Shown here piece after piece: positions 1 to 4,179 of a stretch of 6,000 bases of DNA. The DNA is from JBFJWR01 sp041623535 (lineage in GTDB: Bacteria > Pseudomonadota > Gammaproteobacteria > Pseudomonadales > JBFGWM01). Position numbers and translations under genes: made by a program. Each line of letters starts with the position of its first letter. The first letter of the stretch is position 1. The stretch covers positions 1 to 6,000 of the forward strand of contig JBFJWR010000185.1 in the NCBI GenBank assembly GCA_041623535.1, in the 5' to 3' direction. The notes beneath the pieces were generated by a model. The model ran no database searches. It was not told where the DNA came from and saw only the letters and a program-made list of their open reading frames with translations.

Positions 1-670
1 CGCCAGCCACATCGGTACGGGCGACGCACCGTAACTTTTCCGGCCCCGGCCCAAGGTGGCGCGCGGTCAGCCGGATGCCCATGGCCGGATCAGCGAGTAT
101 CGAGACAAACCGGCCATTGCCCCAGGGACTGACCCGACGCCCCCCGTCACGCCAGAACAGGTATAACTCCGCCTGGGTCGGAAGCGCCCAGCTACCCGGC
201 GGCTCCAGTTGCTGGCAGTGCGCATGGGCCTGCTCCCAGGTGACCTCCCCACCCGGCTGCCAGGGCATGGGGTCGGTAAATGCCAGGCCACTGTCGCGAT
301 GCAGGTAGGCATCCGGACCGAAGGCCGTCTGCACTGCCGACCAATGCCCGTTCCGGGCCAGCACCGAAACCGCCACCGGCGCGCCGAAGCGAGCATCGAG
401 CGCCTGCTCGAACTCGGCATCACGGCGCGCTTCCGCCGCCCACTCGCGGTCGCGCTGCCATTCATCCACGGCATCCAGCCACAGTTCGCCGCTGAGCATG
501 AAACCGCCATGAATCGGAATCGGAAACAGGAAGACTGCCAGGAACAGCCACAGGGCGATAGCCAGGCGCCCGGCAAACCGCAGGTACCGCCGCAGGACGC
601 GGTAAAACAGCCATGCCAGGGCGCCGCTGATGGCTACCGCGATGCTGAAATAAACGGTCATGAAAAGCAT
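1..670 (-). CDS. Two-helix membrane protein with DUF1566-like domain (3' end outside window)
   Basis: The frame is open from an ATG at 670 to the left edge, giving 223 residues without a stop. Residues about 4-22 and 35-55 are strongly hydrophobic and look like two transmembrane helices with an Arg-rich turn (YRVLRRYLRFAGR) between them. A charged stretch follows (about 66-95, WQRDREWAAEARRD). From about 144 the protein resembles DUF1566/Lcl C-terminal domains: TWEQAHAHCQQL, then GSWALPTQAELY, and near the edge LRCVART. Cys152 and Cys215 are placed like the disulfide pair of that fold. These domains usually lie outside the cytoplasmic membrane; the function is unknown. No strong ribosome binding site precedes 670, and a second in-frame ATG at 661 is possible. 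It diverges from the reductase at 797. Little is probably missing, since the RCVR-like motif normally closes the domain. The gene is quite certain, the domain call less so. Confidence 0.8.
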   Translation of the reverse strand, partial: MLFMTVYFSIAVAISGALAWLFYRVLRRYLRFAGRLAIALWLFLAVFLFPIPIHGGFMLSGELWLDAVDEWQRDREWAAEARRDAEFEQALDARFGAPVAVSVLARNGHWSAVQTAFGPDAYLHRDSGLAFTDPMPWQPGGEVTWEQAHAHCQQLEPPGSWALPTQAELYLFWRDGGRRVSPWGNGRFVSILADPAMGIRLTARHLGPGPEKLRCVARTDVAG

Positions 671-749
671 GAATTCAGCATACCGAACTTTGCTCTGCGC
701 GGAGCCTGAAACTGTGACCCGAGTCAAATATCAGGACGAAAAACCCGGC

Positions 750-755
750 TACAAT
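750..755 (+). promoter_or_regulatory. Possible -10 box (TACAAT) for the reductase gene
   Basis: TACAAT matches the sigma-70 -10 consensus at five of six positions and lies 42 nt upstream of the start codon at 797. No convincing -35 hexamer sits 16-18 nt upstream, so this is a weak call made from one element and its position in a divergent intergenic region. Confidence 0.3.
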
Positions 756-758
756 GCT

Positions 759-792
759 GTAACCATCACTTCGGTAACCAACTCAGGGTAAC
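759..792 (+). repeat. Three short direct repeats of GTAAC in the leader
   Basis: GTAACCA at 759-765 and 774-780 and GTAAC at 788-792 are spaced 15 and 14 nt apart, immediately upstream of the reductase start. They could be chance or an operator-like array. The last copy overlaps the region directly after the AGGG ribosome binding site (785-788). Confidence 0.3.
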
Positions 793-796
793 GGCC

Positions 797-1840
797 ATGG
801 CCAGATTCATGATTTACGGAGCGAACGGTTATTCGGGCGAACTGATTGCCCGGGAAGCGGTTGCCCGCGGACAGGAGCCGGTACTCGCCGGCCGCTCAGC
901 CGACAAGATCCAGCCACTGGCGGATGAACTCGGCATGCAGGCACGGATTTTCGACGTGAACAACGCGGCGAGCCACCTGAAGGATATCGACCTGGTTCTG
1001 CATTGTGCCGGTCCCTTCTCGGCCACCAGCGCCCCCATGATCGAGGCCTGCCTGGCCGCGAAAGCGCATTACCTGGACATCACCGGCGAGATCGATGTCT
1101 TCGAACATGCTCATGCACAGCACAACCGCGCCCAGCAGGCAGGCGTGGTGCTTTGCAGTGGGGTGGGCTTTGATGTCATCCCCACCGACTGCATTGCCTT
1201 ACGCCTGAAGGAAGCATTGCCGAGCGCCACGCACCTGTCACTCGGCTTTGAATCACGCTCCAAGAGTTCGCCGGGAACAGCGCGCTCCACGGTGGAAGGG
1301 TTCGCGGCCGGTGGAAGGATTCGCGTCGATGGCGAAATCCAGGAAACCAAAATCGCGAGCCTCAAGCGCACCATCGATTTTGGCAATGGCCCGCACATGG
1401 CGGTGAGCATCCCGTGGGGGGACGTATCCACGGCGTATTACACGACCGGAATACCCAACATAGTCGTGTACATGTCGGTACCCGAATCAGTGGCCAAAGG
1501 CATGAAGCGGGCGAACTGGCTGCGGCCCCTGGCGCGCATCAAGCCTTTGCAGAATATTCTGAAAAATCAGGCAGCCAAACGCGCCTCGCACATGGATGAA
1601 GAAGAGCGGGAACAGGCGCCCACGTACGTGTGGGGGGAAGCCACCAATGATTCCGGTGACCGGCGCACAGCGCGGGTCAAGACCGCCAACGGCTACACCG
1701 TGACGATACACGGATCACTCGCGGTGACGGAGTTTCTGCTCGGCTGCAAGGTGGATGGCGGTTACTACACCCCTGCGCGACTGGTAGGCCCGGAACTGGT
1801 CGAAGACCTGCCCGGCTCCGGCAAGCTGGAAATGGGCTGA
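797..1840 (+). CDS. Saccharopine dehydrogenase-like NAD(P)-binding oxidoreductase
   Basis: This 347-residue protein belongs to the saccharopine dehydrogenase-like / trans-acting enoyl reductase group. Evidence for a Rossmann fold: an N-terminal beta strand followed by GANGYSG (8-14), the dinucleotide-binding glycine loop; AGR at 31-33 after the second strand, whose Arg would favour NADP; CAGPF at 70-74; and YLDITGE at 92-98. GFDVIPTD (124-131) is another typical family segment. The C-terminal half carries the family's alpha/beta substrate domain, without a membrane helix or signal peptide, so the enzyme should be cytoplasmic. The length is near that of the shorter bacterial members. The start is supported by AGGG at 785-788, 8 nt upstream. 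The substrate cannot be told from sequence: relatives include reductases acting on lipids or polyketides as well as uncharacterised proteins. The gene stands alone, divergent from the membrane protein on its left and convergent with the gene on its right. Confidence 0.88.
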   Translation: MARFMIYGANGYSGELIAREAVARGQEPVLAGRSADKIQPLADELGMQARIFDVNNAASHLKDIDLVLHCAGPFSATSAPMIEACLAAKAHYLDITGEIDVFEHAHAQHNRAQQAGVVLCSGVGFDVIPTDCIALRLKEALPSATHLSLGFESRSKSSPGTARSTVEGFAAGGRIRVDGEIQETKIASLKRTIDFGNGPHMAVSIPWGDVSTAYYTTGIPNIVVYMSVPESVAKGMKRANWLRPLARIKPLQNILKNQAAKRASHMDEEEREQAPTYVWGEATNDSGDRRTARVKTANGYTVTIHGSLAVTEFLLGCKVDGGYYTPARLVGPELVEDLPGSGKLEMG

Positions 1841-1855
1841 TCCAAAGCGCCGGCG

Positions 1856-1899
1856 AATCCGCTACGCCCGGGGTATTCCCGGGCGCAGCAACCCGGATT
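1856..1899. terminator. GC-rich hairpin between convergent genes, candidate bidirectional terminator
   Basis: CGCCCGGG (1865-1872) and CCCGGGCG (1878-1885) form a perfect 8-bp stem with a 5-nt loop. An outer pair, AATCCG (1856-1861) and CGGATT (1894-1899), can extend it over an asymmetric internal loop. It lies between the stops of two convergent genes and overlaps the minus-strand stop codon. No T-run follows on either strand, so intrinsic termination is uncertain. Confidence 0.4.
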
Positions 1900-3292
1900 A
1901 ACGGGCTTCCAGCACGGCAACCGAACGCAGCGAAAGTTCGCCGCCACGATTCACAATCACCAGGCCGGCATAGCTGCCACTAACCCCACGATCGCGTGCT
2001 TCCAAAACAACTGCGCCATCCATGCTTACCTGCATATTGCCGTCGGCGTCGCGGGTCCACTGCAATGCATGCGCCGCACCATCAGAGAGGATCGCGCTGC
2101 GGCTCATCTCGATCACCGACGAACCGCGTGAACTGGCGCGCACCAGGTGCAGGTGCCCATCCTGCTGACGCAACCGGTACCCACCACTGCGATCCGCGCC
2201 CTGATAGGGCCCGATTTCCCACTGCGCGCCGGCAGCCGTGGCATTCAACTCCAACTGCACCGCAAACGCCGCACCGATAGGCTGTGCGGTGTAAATCTCT
2301 GCCGGTGCATTGGGACTGGCGCCCCGACTGCCGCCGGCCATCTCCGAAATAAACACACCTAGCAGTGCCTTGCCCAGGTCCTGCTCACCCTGCTGTACTT
2401 CGGCTCCGGCAGATACCTGCACTGCGGAAGTCAGGCCACCGCGATACCCCACGTTGAATCGTCCGCTGACGACGTCCCAGCGCACTCCCCGGGTGTAATC
2501 ACCGTCACTGAAATCATCACTGAAAACCGGGTGCTTCCACGGGAAGTCATGGCGGCGCAGCGCGGACCTTAACCGATTGATGAACGCAGGCTGCGCCTCG
2601 CGCCGCCGTTCTGCGTCGTCGATCAGTTTTTCAAGTTCCGCCACCAGCGCGCCCTGCTCGGAGGTTCCGGTGGAAGCGCTTGCAGCAGCACGGGCTGGAG
2701 CCGGGGCCGCCGCCTGGGAACGCGTCGCCTGGCGCAGCCGCACCAGCAGCATGTCATCCGGCGCACCGGTCACCGGCAAACCGTTGGCCTGTTGAAAATT
2801 TCGGATGGCTTCCTGGGTGCGTCTTCCTGCCAGGCCGTCCGGTGTGCCCACCCCGTACCCGAGGCGGTTCAGTTCGGACTGGATGGCACGGACCGTTTCA
2901 CGCGACGGTGTGCCCGGCGTGATTACCCGGGTCGGACCGCTCCCGCGCCAGGACGCAGCCAACTGCTGGGCCTCGGAAATCTGGCCGGGTGTCATCTTGC
3001 GCTCCAGCGCATCACGCGCATTCACGGCCTCGCGATAGCCACCGGCAGCCGACAGGTTGTACCACTTGTGCGCTTCGACGAAATTCTGCAGTGTCCCGCG
3101 TCCCCCGGCATGCATCTGCCCCAGCATGTACTGGGCTTCCGGATTGCCGCTACGCGCATCGATTTCGAACTCGGTGCGCGCACCCAGGTAGTCCCCCCGC
3201 TGGTAAGCCGCCAGGCCGGCGGCCACATCGGCCGCCACCGGCACCGCCAGGACGGCGCCAAGCAACAGGACCACGCTTATGATCTGGTTCAT
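1898..3292 (-). CDS. Secreted Sel1-repeat / peptidoglycan-binding / LamG-like protein
   Basis: The 464-residue protein starts with a signal peptide (about 1-21, hydrophobic core and VPVAA before the cut). Residues about 22-95 hold Sel1/TPR-like helical repeats: GLAAYQRGDYLGART, then NPEAQYMLGQMHAGGRG and FVEAHKWYNLSAAGG, the second being a classical Sel1 signature. A PG_binding_1-like module follows at about 130-190 (IQSELNRLGYGVGTPDG, RTQEAIRNFQQANGLPVTG). An Ala/Pro/Ser linker (192-210) and a short charged helix (215-245) lead to a beta-rich C-terminal region (about 255-464) resembling LamG or DUF1080-type jelly rolls (FSDDFSDG, RWDVVSGRFNV, YAGLVIVNRGG). It should be periplasmic or surface-exposed, probably contacting peptidoglycan and perhaps a glycan; no catalytic residues are evident. 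It lies 22 nt after the PA2779-family gene and has only a weak ribosome binding site of its own, so co-transcription and coupling are likely. Confidence 0.87.
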   Translation of the reverse strand: MNQIISVVLLLGAVLAVPVAADVAAGLAAYQRGDYLGARTEFEIDARSGNPEAQYMLGQMHAGGRGTLQNFVEAHKWYNLSAAGGYREAVNARDALERKMTPGQISEAQQLAASWRGSGPTRVITPGTPSRETVRAIQSELNRLGYGVGTPDGLAGRRTQEAIRNFQQANGLPVTGAPDDMLLVRLRQATRSQAAAPAPARAAASASTGTSEQGALVAELEKLIDDAERRREAQPAFINRLRSALRRHDFPWKHPVFSDDFSDGDYTRGVRWDVVSGRFNVGYRGGLTSAVQVSAGAEVQQGEQDLGKALLGVFISEMAGGSRGASPNAPAEIYTAQPIGAAFAVQLELNATAAGAQWEIGPYQGADRSGGYRLRQQDGHLHLVRASSRGSSVIEMSRSAILSDGAAHALQWTRDADGNMQVSMDGAVVLEARDRGVSGSYAGLVIVNRGGELSLRSVAVLEAR

Positions 3293-3314
3293 CTGGAATC
3301 GGCCCGCATGCGAG

Positions 3315-3701
3315 TTATCGGGCTGGCCCGACGTTCTTGAAAATATCGATCACACCCACCAGTTCGAGGATCAGGAGCACGATAAACACCACCCCGATCA
3401 CGCCCAACAGGCCACCCGCCGGCTGTTCTTCGAGTTGCTCTGCCAGCACGGCAATCTCCGGATCAGACAGGGCAGCGATACGGGCATCAATTTCGCCTGC
3501 ATCCACACCCAGTTCGGCAAACTGTTCGCGCACATCCTCGCGCGCCAGCCACTGGTCCACCTGGACACGATCATCGCTTGTGGCCTGCTGTTCCACCGCA
3601 TCGGCCGGCAACATGGCCGCCTGCGCCGGCAGGACCCAGCCCAGCGTCAGCAGGTGCAGAATGCAAATCCGGGCAATCATGGATCGGGTTTGTCTTTTCA
3701 T
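3315..3701 (-). CDS. PA2779 family protein
   Basis: The 128-residue protein has the layout of the PA2779 family (DUF6627): a signal peptide (about 1-29, ending AQA), a short helical region with WLAREDVREQFAELGVDAGE (51-70) and ARIAALSDPEIAVLAEQLEE (73-92), the linker PAGG, and a C-terminal hydrophobic helix (about 98-120) ending in a short tail (FKNVGPAR). The segment around LAREDV, followed by LGVD and LSD, is diagnostic of the family as I know it. The protein should sit in the cytoplasmic membrane by its C-terminal helix, with the helical part in the periplasm. Its function is unknown. In Pseudomonas the family member is next to PA2778, a C39-peptidase-like protein with TPRs; here the next gene is instead a Sel1/peptidoglycan-binding protein. 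The start is fixed by a strong ribosome binding site. Confidence 0.9.
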   Translation of the reverse strand: MKRQTRSMIARICILHLLTLGWVLPAQAAMLPADAVEQQATSDDRVQVDQWLAREDVREQFAELGVDAGEIDARIAALSDPEIAVLAEQLEEQPAGGLLGVIGVVFIVLLILELVGVIDIFKNVGPAR

Positions 3702-3709
3702 CAGAGAAA

Positions 3710-3716
3710 CTCCTTA
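3710..3716 (-). promoter_or_regulatory. Strong ribosome binding site of the PA2779-family gene
   Basis: On the minus strand the sequence reads TAAGGAG, ending 8 nt before the ATG at 3701. It is the best Shine-Dalgarno match in the window and decides the start codon of this gene. Confidence 0.8.
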
Positions 3717-3749
3717 CAAAAAAAGTGACCGCATCGGACACCGTGGTCC

Positions 3750-3763
3750 TTAGTCCGCACTAA
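3750..3763. promoter_or_regulatory. Palindrome TTAGT-N4-ACTAA, possible operator
   Basis: The sequence TTAGTCCGCACTAA is a perfect inverted repeat of 5-bp arms around 4 nt, located 49-62 nt upstream of the PA2779-family start. Its AT-rich arms and its position in the only plausible promoter region of the minus-strand operon fit a dimeric regulator site. The stem is too short to be a terminator. No regulator is encoded in the window, and chance cannot be excluded. Confidence 0.3.
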
Positions 3764-3841
3764 ATACACAAATTCACATGCAGCATAGTACGGTTTCCGG
3801 CCTCTCTGGCGAGGGGGAAGCCAGGGAACGCCAAATCAGGT

Positions 3842-3946
3842 ATGATGGATGCCCATCAACTGACCGGTAAAAGATCATCGCTTCTCCAGGCAGAAAACCA
3901 AACACCCCCAAGAGCAAGTCTTCCGTTCACCTCACCAGTGCCATGA
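3842..3946 (+). other. Short ORF upstream of and overlapping the small gene (possible true N-terminus in the wrong frame)
   Basis: An ATG-ATG pair at 3842/3845 opens a 34-codon frame starting MMDAHQLTGKRSSLLQ. It ends in a TGA that overlaps the downstream ATG as ATGA (3943-3946). AGG at 3838-3840 lies just upstream, too close for 3842 but acceptable, if short, for 3845. GC at third positions is only about 40% here, unlike the neighbouring genes, and the neighbouring frame becomes more coding-like from about 3886. I read it either as the first part of a frameshifted gene or as a short leader peptide coupled to the next ORF. Confidence 0.35.
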
Positions 3947-4089
3947 TCAAGGCCCAGACCGAGAAATTTCTTGCGTCCGGTGGTGGCGAAATTGAAGTCA
4001 TTCCCAACGGCGTCACCGGCCAGGTCAGCCTTGCCGGCCCCAAACACATACGCCTGAATAACAACCCGACTCCTCCGCCGACCAAGTAA
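3943..4089 (+). CDS. Small hypothetical protein, N-terminus uncertain
   Basis: From the ATG at 3943 the product is 48 residues (MIKAQTEKFLASGGGEIEV, then IPNGVTGQVSLAGPKH, and a Pro-rich tail ending PPPTK). It has no signal peptide or membrane helix and should be cytoplasmic. The core FLASGGGEIEVIPNGVTG looks like a conserved short module, but I cannot attach a named family or function to it. The frame remains open and coding-like back to 3871 (GRKPNTPKSKSSVHLTS before the Met), yet it contains no ATG, GTG or TTG before 3943, and no ribosome binding site precedes 3943. The real protein may therefore be longer and start at 3842/3845, joined by a one-base change of frame (see findings). A strong hairpin follows at 4112, as expected for the end of a transcribed unit. 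The existence of a gene here is likely; the start is not settled. Confidence 0.55.
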   Translation: MIKAQTEKFLASGGGEIEVIPNGVTGQVSLAGPKHIRLNNNPTPPPTK

Positions 4090-4111
4090 GCACTTCGTCG
4101 CGACGGGACAG

Positions 4112-4151
4112 AACCCGCTGCGCAGATCCGGACGGATCCGCGCAGCGGGTT
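4112..4151. terminator. Bidirectional hairpin terminator
   Basis: AACCCGCTGCGC (4112-4123) and GCGCAGCGGGTT (4140-4151) are perfect 12-bp inverted repeats. Inside them GATCCG (4125-4130) and CGGATC (4133-4138) continue the stem past one mismatch. On the plus strand the stem is followed by TTTCTGTGT, a weak U-tract. It sits between the stop of the small plus-strand gene (4089) and the stop of the minus-strand cytochrome gene (4180), so it can serve both. Confidence 0.72.
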
Positions 4152-4179
4152 TCTGTGTCAGCCTGCCACAGGTCCCACC

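Noticed and set aside
67..576. A 169-codon minus-strand frame overlapping the membrane-protein gene
   Set aside because: Its product is rich in Arg, Ser, Trp and Cys with no domain sense, while the overlapping frame starting at 670 gives clear membrane helices and a recognisable domain.
2792..3728. Two long plus-strand frames (2792-3340 and 3279-3728)
   Set aside because: They are antisense to the Sel1/peptidoglycan-binding and PA2779-family genes, which have signal peptides and recognised domains; the plus-strand products resemble nothing.
3785..3790. TACTAT on the minus strand as a -10 box for the PA2779-family gene
   Set aside because: No -35-like hexamer lies 16-18 nt upstream; the match alone is too short to call.
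3841..3846. TATGAT on the plus strand as a -10 box for the small gene
   Set aside because: It overlaps the candidate start codons at 3842/3845 and has no -35 partner. It would only make sense if 3943 were the true start, which lacks a ribosome binding site.
3866..3874. Programmed -1 frameshift at GGT-AAA-AGA
   Set aside because: There is no X-XXY-YYZ slippery heptamer, and a Lys tRNA slipping from AAA would have to pair with TAA. A homopolymer indel or alternative initiation is simpler, so recoding is kept only as one option.
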